64,000 nt of DNA from JAQVSH01 sp964451605 (GTDB taxonomy: Bacteria > Bacteroidota > Bacteroidia > Bacteroidales > UBA4181), in assembly GCA_964451605.1 (NCBI GenBank), contig CAYVJA010000004.1, forward strand, positions 1 through 64,000, read 5' to 3'. The notes beneath the pieces are model-generated. The model was given only the letters and a program-made list of their open reading frames with translations, had not been told where the DNA came from and ran no database searches. The first letter of the stretch is position 1, and each line of letters opens with the position of its first letter. The position numbers and the translations under genes are program-made. Positions 40,866 through 50,872 of this stretch are shown in pieces.

Positions 40866-42849
40866 ATGGATTCAAAAGAGTTAAACCAGGCAGCAGCTTC
40901 CTATTCGGCCGACAGTATTCAGGTTCTTGAAGGGCTTGAAGCGGTACGAAAGCGCCCGGGGATGTATATCGGGTCCACANNNNNNNNNNATCGGCGACAT
41001 TAGCGAGAAAGGACTTCACCATCTCGTTTATGAGGTGGTTGATAACTCTATCGACGAGGCCATGGGAGGCTATTGCGACAATATTTCGGTTATCATTAAT
41101 AAGGATGGTTCGGTTTCGGTTACCGATAACGGTCGGGGTATTCCCGTCGATCGGCACGAAAAGGAGAATAAATCTGCTCTGGAAGTGGTTCTGACGGTTT
41201 TGCATGCCGGAGGGAAATTCGATAAAGGTTCGTACAAGGTCTCCGGCGGGTTGCATGGCGTGGGTGTTTCGTGTGTGAATGCTCTTTCGGTTAAGTTGCG
41301 TGCCGATGTATATCGCGACGGGAAGCATTACTCTATGGAGTTTGCTGCCGGGAAACCTACAACAGGCCTGGTGGTTGAGGGTGATACTGATAAAACGGGA
41401 ACCAAGGTTACCTTTTTGCCGGATTCCTCTATCTTCACTACTACCACATTTCGGTACGATATTCTGGAAACGCGTCTGCGCGAGCTGGCCTTCCTGAATA
41501 AGGGTATTACCCTTACCATTGCCGATAAGCGTTGTCTGCCCGAAGACGACGGCCTGGAGCGCTTTAATTCGTTTCATTCGGAAGAGGGTCTGCGTGAATT
41601 TGTCTCTTTTCTCGATGCCAATCGGGAAAAGTTAATTGATGAACCTATCTACCTTGATACAGAGAAGGGAGGAGTTCCGGTAGAAGTAGCCATGCAGTAT
41701 AACACCTCTTTTTCCGAGAATTTGCACTCTTATGTTAACAATATCAATACGATAGAGGGGGGGACCCATCTCGCGGGTTTCAGAAGGGGGCTAACTACCA
41801 CCCTAAAGAAGTATGCCGACGAAAAGGGCTTCCTGAGCAAACTGAAATTCGAGATCGATCCCGCTGACTTCCGGGAGGGACTCACCGCTGTCATTTCAGT
41901 GCGGGTGGCCGAACCGCAGTTTGAGGGTCAGACCAAAACCAAGTTGGGCAATTCGGAGGTCACCGCCTCTGTTTCGCAGGCTGTTTCGCAAGCTCTCGAA
42001 AATTATCTGGAAGAGAACCCTAAAGAGGCACGAAGAATTGTTGAGAAGGTGGTGCTTGCAGCCACTGCAAGGCATGCTGCCCGTAAGGCAAGGGAGATGG
42101 TTCAGCGCAAAACAGTGCTTTCGGGTGTCGGACTTCCCGGAAAACTGGCCGATTGTGCCGACCGAAATCCGGAACATTGCGAACTCTTTCTGGTGGAGGG
42201 CGACTCGGCAGGCGGTACGGCTAAACAGGGTCGTAACCGTGCATTTCAGGCCATTTTACCTTTGCGGGGTAAGATTCTGAATGTGGAGAAGGCAATGGAT
42301 CATAAAATTTTCGAAAGCGAAGAGATTCGGAACATCTTCACAGCGCTGGGGGTTACCATTGGCACTGAGGAGGATAGCAAGGCGTTGAATTTGTCGGCAC
42401 TCCGTTATCACAAGGTAGTAATCATGACCGATGCCGATGTCGACGGAAGTCACATTGCCACGCTGATTCTCACTCTCTTCTTCCGTTATATGAACGATAT
42501 GATTAAGAACGGGCATGTATATATTGCTGCCCCTCCGCTCTATTTGGTGAAGAAGGGCAATAACGAGGTGTACTGTTGGTCGGAAGAGGATCGTCTGCGT
42601 GCCATCGACGAGCTGGGCAAGGGAAAAGAGAGTTCGGTTCATGTTCAGCGATATAAAGGTTTGGGCGAGATGAACGCTTCGCAGCTATGGGATACCACAA
42701 TGAATCCTGAGCATCGTACCCTTCGTCAGGTCACCATTGAGAGTGCTGCCGAGGCCGATCGGATCTTCTCCATGTTAATGGGTGATGATGTGCCACCGCG
42801 CAGAGATTTTATTGAAAAGCATGCCCGGTATGCAAAAATCGATGCATAA
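40866..42849 (+). CDS. gyrB: DNA gyrase subunit B, interrupted by an assembly gap
   Basis: About 660 residues. It is the ATPase subunit of gyrase. The true start is ATG 40866 (MDSKELNQAAASYSADSIQVLE), running to RKRPGMYIGST at the gap; after ten N the protein resumes in another frame with IGDISEKGLHHLVYEVVDNSIDEA. The gap length must therefore be a multiple of three; as drawn it creates a false start at 40927. Because IG occurs on both sides and relatives read MYIGDIS, the two contig ends may overlap. Later motifs are intact: GRGIPVD, GGLHGVGVSCVNALS, EGDSAGGTAKQGRNR, DADVDGSHIATL, and YKGLGEMN. Confidence 0.95.
40980..40989. other. Assembly gap (10 N) in gyrB
   Basis: Placeholder of ten N in the ATP-binding domain; see gyrB for the frame argument. 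Confidence 1.
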
Positions 42850-43585
42850 AACTGAACTTGAAATTTGTCTCTATTCGCCGGAAGCTTGTGTGGCAGCCTC
42901 AGAGGGGGGCGCCGACCGGGTTGAGTTGTGTGCTTCGCCCGCCGAAGGAGGAGTTACCCCTTCGTATGGTGCTGTGAAATTGGCCAGAACGCTCTTCCTG
43001 GGAGAGTTATATGTGATGATCAGGCCCAGAGGGGGCGATTTCTGCTATTCCGATATTGCCTTCCGTACCATGGCCGAAGATATTCAAATGGCTCGTGAGG
43101 CTGGGGCAGATGGGGTGGTCTTTGGTATTTTGTGCAGTGACGGATCTGTAGACAGAGAGAGAACTGCCGCACTTACCCGTCTGGCCGCGCCGCTTAAAGT
43201 CACTTTCCACCGGGCCTTCGATTTGACCTCCGATCCTTTTGAGGCACTCGAGGCTGTGATTGACTGCGGATGCCACAGAATTCTTACTTCGGGACAGAAG
43301 CCCACGGCAGTTGAGGGCGCTTCCTTGATCAAACAGTTGGTATCGCAGGCTGCCGGACGTATTGCTCTGATGGCCGGAGGGGGAGTAAGGCCGGAGAACG
43401 CCCCTTTATTGCGGGCTACCGGAGTCCAGGCACTTCACTCAAGCGCCGGACAAATGGAGGAGAGTCTTATGCAGTTTCGTCGCAAAGAGATTGCGCTGCA
43501 TCTTGGATCGCCTCTACCCGAATACGCCAATTGGGGTTGCAACCGCGACATTGTGGGCCGCTTAAAAGCGCTTACAGCGCAATAG
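42842..43585 (+). CDS. cutC: CutC-family protein
   Basis: 247 residues from ATG 42842 (MHKTELEICLYSPE); an ATG at 42830 is possible. It has the CutC TIM-barrel pattern: ASEGGADRVELCASPAEGGVTPSYG, IRPRGGDFCYSD, GVVFGILCSDGSVD, VTFHRAFD, RILTSGQKPTAVEG and MAGGGVRPEN. The family was linked to copper tolerance in E. coli, but the biochemical role remains uncertain. It overlaps the end of gyrB by 8 bases, suggesting cotranscription. Confidence 0.9.
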   Translation: MHKTELEICLYSPEACVAASEGGADRVELCASPAEGGVTPSYGAVKLARTLFLGELYVMIRPRGGDFCYSDIAFRTMAEDIQMAREAGADGVVFGILCSDGSVDRERTAALTRLAAPLKVTFHRAFDLTSDPFEALEAVIDCGCHRILTSGQKPTAVEGASLIKQLVSQAAGRIALMAGGGVRPENAPLLRATGVQALHSSAGQMEESLMQFRRKEIALHLGSPLPEYANWGCNRDIVGRLKALTAQ

Positions 43586-43677
43586 CGATCTCTCAAAATT
43601 GGGGTATATTTGTCCTGAACGGCAGGATGTTTTGAAAAACCGGCAGACTATCAGTAAACGTATAATAACAGTATATT

Positions 43678-44724
43678 ATGGAAAATCAGGCAAAGAAAGA
43701 GATTAGCAAAGAGAAGTTAAAAGCGCTTCAACTGGCTTTAGATAAGATTGATAAAGACTACGGAAAGGGAACCATTATGAAAATGGGCGATCGTACCATT
43801 CAGGAGGTTCCCTGTATCCCTACCGGTTCTATTGCCCTCGATGTGGCTCTGGGTATCGGGGGCTATCCCCGCGGGCGTGTGGTAGAGATTTATGGACCCG
43901 AATCGTCGGGTAAAACCACACTGGCCATCCATGCCATTGCCGAGGCGCAGAAGCAGGGAGGCATAGCGGCCTTTATCGATGCGGAACATGCGTTCGATCG
44001 TACCTATGCCGAGAGTCTGGGAGTTGATATGGATAATCTCTATATCTCGCAACCCGATCATGGCGAACAGGCGCTTGAAGTTGCAGACTCGTTGATTCGG
44101 TCGGGCGCCATTGATATTATTGTCATTGACTCTGTGGCTGCTCTTACCCCTAAGGCAGAGATTGAGGGCGATATGGGCGACTCGAAGATGGGCCTGCAGG
44201 CACGTCTTATGTCGCAGGCCTTAAGGAAACTGACTGCCAATATCAGCAAAACCAATACCTGCTGCATCTTTATCAACCAGTTGCGCGACAAAATCGGTGT
44301 GATGTTCGGGAATCCGGAAACCACCACCGGCGGGAATGCGCTTAAATTCTATTCGTCGGTTCGTCTCGATATTCGTAAGGTGACGCAACTAAAAGAGGGC
44401 GATGAGGTCAGTGGCAACCGGGTAAGGGTCAAGGTGGTGAAAAACAAGGTAGCACCTCCTTTCCGAAAAGCCGAGTTTGATGTGGTCTTCGGCATAGGTA
44501 TTTCGCGAATTGGCGAGATTGTCGATCTCGGTGTTGAGCTGGGTATTGTAAAAAAGAGCGGCTCATGGTTCAGTTATGGCGATACCAAACTGGGGCAGGG
44601 GCGCGATGCCGTGAAATTGTTGCTGCGCGATAATCCCGAACTGGCAGAAGAATTAACTTTAAAGATTAAAAATGCACTCTTTTCGGCTTCCCCTTCACAG
44701 GCTGATACCGATGCAGAAGATTAA
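43678..44724 (+). CDS. recA: Recombinase A
   Basis: 348 residues. RecA forms ATP-dependent filaments for strand exchange and induces SOS. Walker A GPESSGKTTL near residue 78, Walker B IIVIDSVAAL near 145, and DNA-binding loops MGLQARLMSQALRKL and GNPETTTGGNALKFYSS are all present. A -7 element TATATTTG lies at 43605-43612. No LexA-type operator is obvious upstream. Its 3' end overlaps the S9 peptidase gene by 14 bases. Confidence 0.97.
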   Translation: MENQAKKEISKEKLKALQLALDKIDKDYGKGTIMKMGDRTIQEVPCIPTGSIALDVALGIGGYPRGRVVEIYGPESSGKTTLAIHAIAEAQKQGGIAAFIDAEHAFDRTYAESLGVDMDNLYISQPDHGEQALEVADSLIRSGAIDIIVIDSVAALTPKAEIEGDMGDSKMGLQARLMSQALRKLTANISKTNTCCIFINQLRDKIGVMFGNPETTTGGNALKFYSSVRLDIRKVTQLKEGDEVSGNRVRVKVVKNKVAPPFRKAEFDVVFGIGISRIGEIVDLGVELGIVKKSGSWFSYGDTKLGQGRDAVKLLLRDNPELAEELTLKIKNALFSASPSQADTDAED

Positions 44725-46819
44725 TAACCTGTTGCCGCGTAAGCTGTTTTTCGGGGTTATGGTATCCTCTGCTCTTTTTCTGTCGGGTTGTTCAGGCAGT
44801 GGCCCTGACGGGGCTGCTGCCCCCGAACCTGTACTTACTCCCGCTGAAGTTTCGGGAGGAAGACTTACTCCCGAGATTTTGTGGAAATTTGCCCGACTGG
44901 GCGAGGTGCGTTGTTCGCCCGATCAATCGATGCTGCTTTTCACGGTAACCCGTTACAATCTGGAACAGAACAGCGGGAGTAAACAGCTTTATACCCTCCC
45001 GGTTTCGGGCGGTAATCCTGTTGCGCTGATGCCCGATCCCGGATCCTATTCAAATCCCCGCTGGCATCCCGTGAGTGGGAAAATCTGGTATCTGAACATC
45101 GTAAACGGGGAGAACCAGCTTTTCGAGATGAATCCCGACGGATCGGAGTCGAAACAGATCTCCTCGATTGCCGGAGGAGTCTCGGGTTTTGAGATTGATC
45201 CTTCCGGGTCACGTATACTCTGGCTGAAACGGGTAAAAATGCTTCCCGATATACATGATCGCCATCCTGATCTGCCCAAGGCCGATGCCCGTCTCATTTC
45301 TGATCTGGGTTACCGTCACTGGGACTCCTGGCACGACTATTCCTACAGCCATATTTTTGTAGCCCCGGCAACCAGTTTTCCTATTGAGGCAGGAACCGAT
45401 CTGATGGAGGGAGAGGCCTGGGATGCCCCCTTACGTCCCTTTTTCGACCAGTCGGATGTATCCTGGATGCCCGATGGCAAAGCGATAGCCTATACCAGTA
45501 AAAAACTCCCGGAGACGGAGGCTATGCAAAGCACCAACTCTGATATCTATCTCTGTTCGGTTGAAGATAAGGTTACCCGGAATCTGACCCGGGGCATGGA
45601 GGGATACGATAAGAATCCCCTCTTTTCGCCCGATGGCCGATATATGGCATTCCTGAGTATGGAACGCCCCGCTTATGAGGCCGATAAAAACCGATTGATG
45701 CTTCTTAATCTGGAAAGCGGTGCGATAACCGATCTTACCGAGGGCTTCGATCAGGAGGTTTCTGCAGCAGTTTGGAGCAACGACAGTAGGTCGATTCATT
45801 TTATTTCCGGTAAAGAGGCTACTAATCAGGTGTATGAGGTAAATATCGAGAGTCGTGCAATTCGGCAGATTACCCGCGGAGAGCACGACTATACCTCGTT
45901 GGTTTCCGGAGCGCCGTCGCTTATCGGCGTAAAAATGTCTATCTCTATGGCTCCGGAGCTCTTTTCCATCCTTCCGGAGAGTGGCTCGGAAAATCAGCTT
46001 TCAGCCCTGAATGCCGAAATCTATGCGCATATACGTATGGGTAAGGTGGAGGGTCGCCGGATGCCGACGGTCGACGGGAAGCAGATGTTAACCTGGGTTA
46101 TCTATCCACCTGATTTCGACCCTTCAAAAAAATATCCAACCCTTTTGTTCTGTCAGGGAGGGCCGCAAAATGCCGTGAGCCAGTTCTGGTCGTATCGCTG
46201 GAATTTTCAACTGATGGCGGCCAACGGCTATATTGTGGTGGCACCTAACCGTCGTGGTCTCCCTTCGTTTGGCCAGGAGTGGAATGACCAGATTGCCGGC
46301 GACTATGGCGGACTGAACATGCAGGACTATCTGCAGGCTGTAGATTTGATGAAAAAGGAGCCGTTTGTCGATGGCAATCGAATCGGTGCTGTAGGAGCCA
46401 GTTATGGTGCCTATTCGGTTTTCTGGCTTGCCGGAAACCATGAAAAGCGGTTTAAGACTTTCATCGCCCATTGCGGTATCTATAATTTGGAGAGTCAGTA
46501 TGGCTCCACCGACGAGTATTGGTTTGTAAACCATGATTTAGAGGGGCCCTATTGGGAGGAACCGCGTCCCGGAAGTTATCGTTTTTCGCCACATCTATCT
46601 GTAAACAAGTGGGATACCCCTATACTGATTATTCATGGCGGAAAAGATTTCCGGATTCCCTACACGCAGGCAATCGAAGCTTTTCACGCTGCCAAATTAC
46701 GCGGAGTCCCTTCTGAGTTTCTCTTTTTCCCCGAAGAAGGACATTGGATTCTGTCCCCGCAAAACAGCATTATATGGCAGCGTGAGTTCTTTGGATGGCT
46801 GGAAAAGTGGCTTAAGTGA
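44711..46819 (+). CDS. S9-family prolyl oligopeptidase/dipeptidyl-peptidase lipoprotein
   Basis: 702 residues from ATG 44711, which overlaps recA by 14 bases. Lipoprotein signal MVSSALFLSGC. Residues about 55-430 form a WD40/PD40-like propeller (FTVTRYNLEQNSGSKQLY, LFSPDGRYMAFLSM). The C-terminal alpha/beta hydrolase carries the triad: Ser564 in GASYGAYS, Asp646 in GGKDFRIP and His678 in EEGHWIL, with the oxyanion region NRRGLPSFGQEW. It should release di- or oligopeptides in the periplasm, consistent with a peptide-using anaerobe. Confidence 0.92.
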   Translation: MQKINNLLPRKLFFGVMVSSALFLSGCSGSGPDGAAAPEPVLTPAEVSGGRLTPEILWKFARLGEVRCSPDQSMLLFTVTRYNLEQNSGSKQLYTLPVSGGNPVALMPDPGSYSNPRWHPVSGKIWYLNIVNGENQLFEMNPDGSESKQISSIAGGVSGFEIDPSGSRILWLKRVKMLPDIHDRHPDLPKADARLISDLGYRHWDSWHDYSYSHIFVAPATSFPIEAGTDLMEGEAWDAPLRPFFDQSDVSWMPDGKAIAYTSKKLPETEAMQSTNSDIYLCSVEDKVTRNLTRGMEGYDKNPLFSPDGRYMAFLSMERPAYEADKNRLMLLNLESGAITDLTEGFDQEVSAAVWSNDSRSIHFISGKEATNQVYEVNIESRAIRQITRGEHDYTSLVSGAPSLIGVKMSISMAPELFSILPESGSENQLSALNAEIYAHIRMGKVEGRRMPTVDGKQMLTWVIYPPDFDPSKKYPTLLFCQGGPQNAVSQFWSYRWNFQLMAANGYIVVAPNRRGLPSFGQEWNDQIAGDYGGLNMQDYLQAVDLMKKEPFVDGNRIGAVGASYGAYSVFWLAGNHEKRFKTFIAHCGIYNLESQYGSTDEYWFVNHDLEGPYWEEPRPGSYRFSPHLSVNKWDTPILIIHGGKDFRIPYTQAIEAFHAAKLRGVPSEFLFFPEEGHWILSPQNSIIWQREFFGWLEKWLK

Positions 46820-46860
46820 CTTTTTTGTAACTTTGCCGGAATCACTAACACTTTGCCCTT

Positions 46861-48867
46861 ATGTACAAATGTGGGGTGTTTCTTCTCCTTTGGTTTTTTG
46901 CCTGCAGTGGTCTGAATGCCCAAAAGCGTGAGATTGCAAGGGCTGAAGCCCGTTTTGCCGCAGGAGAGTACATGAAGGCAGCCGAACTCTATCGCAAGTA
47001 TGGCGGTAAGGTTAAAGACAGGGATCTGCGAACTCAGGTTCTTTTCAATCTGGCCGAGTGTTACCGCCTTACCAATCAGCCCCAGCGGGCAGAGGCCGCC
47101 TACAAATCGGCTGTGGCCAGAGGCTATCCCAATCCTGTTGCCATTCTCTATCTGGCCGATTCACAACGTTCGCGCGAGAAGTACGATGAGGCGCTAGCTA
47201 ATTATGAGTTATATGCCCAACAGGTTCCTTCCGACAAGCGGGGGCTGAATGGTGCCGAGTCGTGCCGTCAGGTGCAATTCTGGAAAGAAAATGCCAAAAA
47301 CTGGCAGATGGCTCCTTTGGAGGGGCTGAATTCCCGTTACCACGATTATGCGGGTATCTATGCAGGGAATACCTACGATCTGATCTATTTTACCTCTACC
47401 CGTACCACTGCTACCGGCCCGGCAATGCATGGGGCTACCGGGCAGAAGTTTGCAGATATTTTTGGCTCCCGGAAGATTGACGATCTCAATTGGACGCCGC
47501 CTGTTTCGCTGGGCGATCCCATCTGTTCTGACATGGAAGAGGGAGCTCCGGCGCTTTCGGCCGACCTCTCTACGTTCTATTTTACCCGCTGTAAAAAGGC
47601 GGAGGGAGAGGATTTCGGATGTGAGATTATGGTTTCGAAGGCAGGCTCCAACAATTGGTCGGTACCTGCTGCACTTCCGTTAGGCGAACAAACCGATGTT
47701 TTTGCACACCCGGCTGTGGCTCCGGACCACCTTACCCTCTATTTCTCGTCCGATATGGAGGGCGGCCAGGGAGGTAAAGATTTGTGGAAAATCACTCGCG
47801 GCGATGTCGATGCTGAGTGGAGTTTTCCCATCAACTGCGGGCCGGATATCAATACGGCCGGCGATGAGATGTTTCCCACTGTCAGACAAGATGGTACGCT
47901 CTATTTCTCTTCAACCGGCCATCCCGGTTTTGGAGGACTCGATATTTTTACCGCCATTCCCACGGCAAACGGTCGGTTCGATATAAGAAATGCCGGATAC
48001 CCCCTTAATTCCTCAGCCGACGACTACTCTATTTCTTTTCAGGGGCTTGCTACACGCGGTATTTTAACCTCTTCGCGAGGCGAACGAACCGGCGATGACC
48101 TCTACTTTTTTGATCTTTCGGCACTGATGTTTACGGTATCGGGGGTGGTTAAGGATGAGTTGACCGGTGAACCGATTCCCGGTGCCAGGGTGAGAGCAGT
48201 TGGCAGCGATGGGAAAACCCTTGAAGTAGAGACCAATCCGATGGGGATATTCGGATTCCCGTTGGGTCCGGAGGCTGATTATGTTTTTCTTGCGGTAAGC
48301 AACGGCTATCTGAATGGCAGGGCATCGGCCAGCACAAAATCGTTACAGCGTGATACCCAGATTTCTCTCTCCATCTCTATGAAGTCGGTCTCGAAACCCA
48401 TCGAGATTGAAAATATCTTCTACGATTTTGCCAAGTGGGATCTTCGTCCTGAAGCAAAGATCTCACTCAACGAATTGGTCATTGTCTTAAATGATAACCC
48501 GCAGATTGTTATAGAGTTAGGTTCGCACACCGATTCCCGGGGTTCTGATGCCGACAATATAGTCCTTTCGCAAAAGCGGGCTCAGGCGGTGGTCGATTAC
48601 CTGATTGAAATGGGTATTGCTTCAGACCGGTTGGTGGCAAAGGGGTATGGTGAAAGCGTTCCGAAAATTGTTACCGAAGAGATGCGATTGTTGCACCCAT
48701 TTATGCGGGTGGGAGTTACGCTTGGCGAACTCTATATAAAAACCTTAAAAGAGGAAGAGCAGATTGAGGCAGCACACCAGCTGAATCGTCGTACCGAATT
48801 CAAGGTGCTCAGAAGTGATTATGTAGCCGATCCCTTCTCGGTAATTTCTCCTTCACAACCCCGATGA
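46861..48867 (+). CDS. PorE-like envelope protein: TPR, PD40 propeller, regulatory domain and OmpA C-terminus
   Basis: 668 residues. Signal peptide to about residue 20 (FACSGLNAQ), TPR helices about 25-130, a propeller of PD40-like repeats about 140-420 (LSADLSTFYFTRCKKA; LYFSSDMEGGQGGKDLW; LYFSSTGHPGFGGLDIF), a carboxypeptidase-regulatory-like domain about 425-510 (VSGVVKDELTGEPIPGARV), and an OmpA-type peptidoglycan-binding domain about 520-640 (ELGSHTDSRGSDADN). This domain order matches PorE of the type IX secretion system, but Bacteroidota carry several paralogues, and no other T9SS gene is here. A -7 element TAACTTTG lies at 46828-46835. Confidence 0.85.
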   Translation: MYKCGVFLLLWFFACSGLNAQKREIARAEARFAAGEYMKAAELYRKYGGKVKDRDLRTQVLFNLAECYRLTNQPQRAEAAYKSAVARGYPNPVAILYLADSQRSREKYDEALANYELYAQQVPSDKRGLNGAESCRQVQFWKENAKNWQMAPLEGLNSRYHDYAGIYAGNTYDLIYFTSTRTTATGPAMHGATGQKFADIFGSRKIDDLNWTPPVSLGDPICSDMEEGAPALSADLSTFYFTRCKKAEGEDFGCEIMVSKAGSNNWSVPAALPLGEQTDVFAHPAVAPDHLTLYFSSDMEGGQGGKDLWKITRGDVDAEWSFPINCGPDINTAGDEMFPTVRQDGTLYFSSTGHPGFGGLDIFTAIPTANGRFDIRNAGYPLNSSADDYSISFQGLATRGILTSSRGERTGDDLYFFDLSALMFTVSGVVKDELTGEPIPGARVRAVGSDGKTLEVETNPMGIFGFPLGPEADYVFLAVSNGYLNGRASASTKSLQRDTQISLSISMKSVSKPIEIENIFYDFAKWDLRPEAKISLNELVIVLNDNPQIVIELGSHTDSRGSDADNIVLSQKRAQAVVDYLIEMGIASDRLVAKGYGESVPKIVTEEMRLLHPFMRVGVTLGELYIKTLKEEEQIEAAHQLNRRTEFKVLRSDYVADPFSVISPSQPR

Positions 48868-48910
48868 TACTTCTATTGCCCTTCTCAGGAATTACGTTGT
48901 TATTGCGCTT

Positions 48911-50860
48911 ATGATCTCTGTTAATCAGTTGACCGTTGAATTTGGCGGTACTGCACTTTTTCGTGATATTACTCTGCTTGTTTCGCCCAAAGATCGCATC
49001 GGCCTGGTGGGAAAAAACGGGGCCGGAAAATCGACCCTGTTAAAAATTATGGCCGGTCTGCAGCAACCCACTTCCGGAGGGGTAGTCCTTCCATCGGGTG
49101 CCAGGGTGGGTTATCTTCCCCAGCAAATGGCCCATGTGGGTGGAAAGAGTGTGATGGATGAGACCCGGATGGCTTTCGATGAGGTGCTGTCGCTCGAAAG
49201 AGAGATGCATCGGCTGGGCGAAGAGATTGCTCTGCGTACCGACTTTGAGAGTGCCGATTATATGGAACAGGTACACCGTCTGAGCGAGGTTACCGACCAC
49301 TTCCATTTGTTGGGGGGAATGAATCTTGATGCCGAGGCCGAGAAGACTTTATTGGGTCTGGGCTTCCGCCATTCCGACTTTACAAGGGCCACTACCGAAT
49401 TCAGCGGTGGCTGGCGAATGCGGATTGAACTGGCAAAAGTGCTTTTGCGCCAGCCTGATGTCCTGTTACTTGATGAGCCTACCAACCACCTCGACATTGA
49501 ATCGATTACCTGGCTGGAGGCATTTTTATCCGATTATTCCGGGGCCGTGATTCTGGTGTCGCACGACCGCGCATTTCTCGATAATGTGACACGCCGAACG
49601 GTTGAGCTTTCGCTGGGTTCGCTTACCGACTATAAGGTGCCCTATTCCGAATATGTGACTTTACGTGCTGAACGCAGAAGTCAGCAGATGGCTGCCTATA
49701 AAAACCAGCAGAAGATGTTGCAGGATACCCGCGATTTTATTGAGCGGTTTCGCTATAAGGCAACCAAATCGGTACAGGTTCAATCGAGAATCAAACAACT
49801 GGAAAAAATCGAGATTATTGAGGTCGATGAAGAGGATCACAGCGCCATTCATATTGCTTTCCCTCCGGCGCCCCGTTGTGGCGCCATCCCGGTGGAAGCG
49901 GCCTCACTGGTGAAACAGTTTGGGGCAAAAGTCATCCTGCGCGGTGTGGATATCGAGATCCTGCGTGGCGAGAAAGTGGCCTTTGTAGGACGTAACGGCG
50001 AAGGGAAAACCACCTTCTCGCGGGTGATTGTGGGTGATTTGCCTTACGAATCGGGCCGGCTGAAACTGGGGCACAATGTTCGGATTGGCTATTTTGCACA
50101 GAATCAGGATGAAATTATGAATGAATCGCTCACTGTATTCGATACGCTCGATGCCATTGCTACCGGTGATATTCGTACCCGCCTTCGTGACCTTTTGGGC
50201 GCTTTTCTCTTCCGGGGAGGCGATGTCGATAAGAAGGTATCGGTACTTTCGGGTGGCGAACGTTCGCGACTGGCCATTCTCAAACTGCTTCTCGAACCCT
50301 ACAATGTGCTGGTTCTTGACGAGCCGACCAATCACCTGGACATGCGTTCGAAGTCGCTCCTAAAGGAGGCGCTGCTTCGATTCGACGGTACCCTGATTTT
50401 GGTATCGCACGACCGGGATTTTCTTGACGGACTGGTCACTAAGGTGTATGAGTTTCGCGACGGCTCTATTTTTTCCCATATCGGGGGTATCTACGATTTT
50501 CTCAGAAGGAGAAAGATACAGACGCTGAACGATCTACAGCAAAAAGCCGAGGCCGGATCGAAAGAGGAGGCCATGGTTTCGCCTGTCGAGAAGAACCTCT
50601 CATCAGGGAAGCAGGATTACCTGGAGAAAAAGGAAGCTGAAAAAAAACTGCGAAAAGTAACTTCAATGGTACAAAAATCGGAACTTGCCATTGCATCGCT
50701 CGAGCAGGAAATTGAACAAATCAGAATTGCGTTGTCGGATCCGGAACAATACTCCGACCAACTTGCGCACAAACATGCCGAACAGGAAGCGGCTCTCTTG
50801 AGAGAGATGCATAACTGGGAGCAGCTTCTTGCCGAACAGGAAGCATTGTCACAAAACTAA
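48911..50860 (+). CDS. ABC-F family ATPase
   Basis: 649 residues without membrane segments. Two ABC domains: Walker A GLVGKNGAGKST (about 33-44) and FVGRNGEGKTTF (about 360), signatures FSGGWRMRIELA and LSGGERSRLAIL, Walker B LLLDEPTNHLD and LVLDEPTNHLD. Between them is the ABC-F linker (residues about 245-300, RFRYKATKSVQVQSRIKQLEK), and the C-terminal about 100 residues are a charged coiled coil. These proteins bind the ribosomal E site and rescue or tune translation; it most resembles the Uup/YheS type rather than a specific resistance protein. Confidence 0.9.
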   Translation: MISVNQLTVEFGGTALFRDITLLVSPKDRIGLVGKNGAGKSTLLKIMAGLQQPTSGGVVLPSGARVGYLPQQMAHVGGKSVMDETRMAFDEVLSLEREMHRLGEEIALRTDFESADYMEQVHRLSEVTDHFHLLGGMNLDAEAEKTLLGLGFRHSDFTRATTEFSGGWRMRIELAKVLLRQPDVLLLDEPTNHLDIESITWLEAFLSDYSGAVILVSHDRAFLDNVTRRTVELSLGSLTDYKVPYSEYVTLRAERRSQQMAAYKNQQKMLQDTRDFIERFRYKATKSVQVQSRIKQLEKIEIIEVDEEDHSAIHIAFPPAPRCGAIPVEAASLVKQFGAKVILRGVDIEILRGEKVAFVGRNGEGKTTFSRVIVGDLPYESGRLKLGHNVRIGYFAQNQDEIMNESLTVFDTLDAIATGDIRTRLRDLLGAFLFRGGDVDKKVSVLSGGERSRLAILKLLLEPYNVLVLDEPTNHLDMRSKSLLKEALLRFDGTLILVSHDRDFLDGLVTKVYEFRDGSIFSHIGGIYDFLRRRKIQTLNDLQQKAEAGSKEEAMVSPVEKNLSSGKQDYLEKKEAEKKLRKVTSMVQKSELAIASLEQEIEQIRIALSDPEQYSDQLAHKHAEQEAALLREMHNWEQLLAEQEALSQN

Positions 50861-50872
50861 ACCATACAAAGT

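Noticed and set aside
40927..40979. gyrB start at 40927
   Set aside because: The sequence MKGLKRYESARGC is out of frame with the conserved N-terminus; the real start is 40866, and the frame change is caused by the N run.
42782..42841. Longer CutC start inside gyrB
   Set aside because: It overlaps conserved gyrB codons by 68 bases; the CutC family N-terminus fits ATG 42842.
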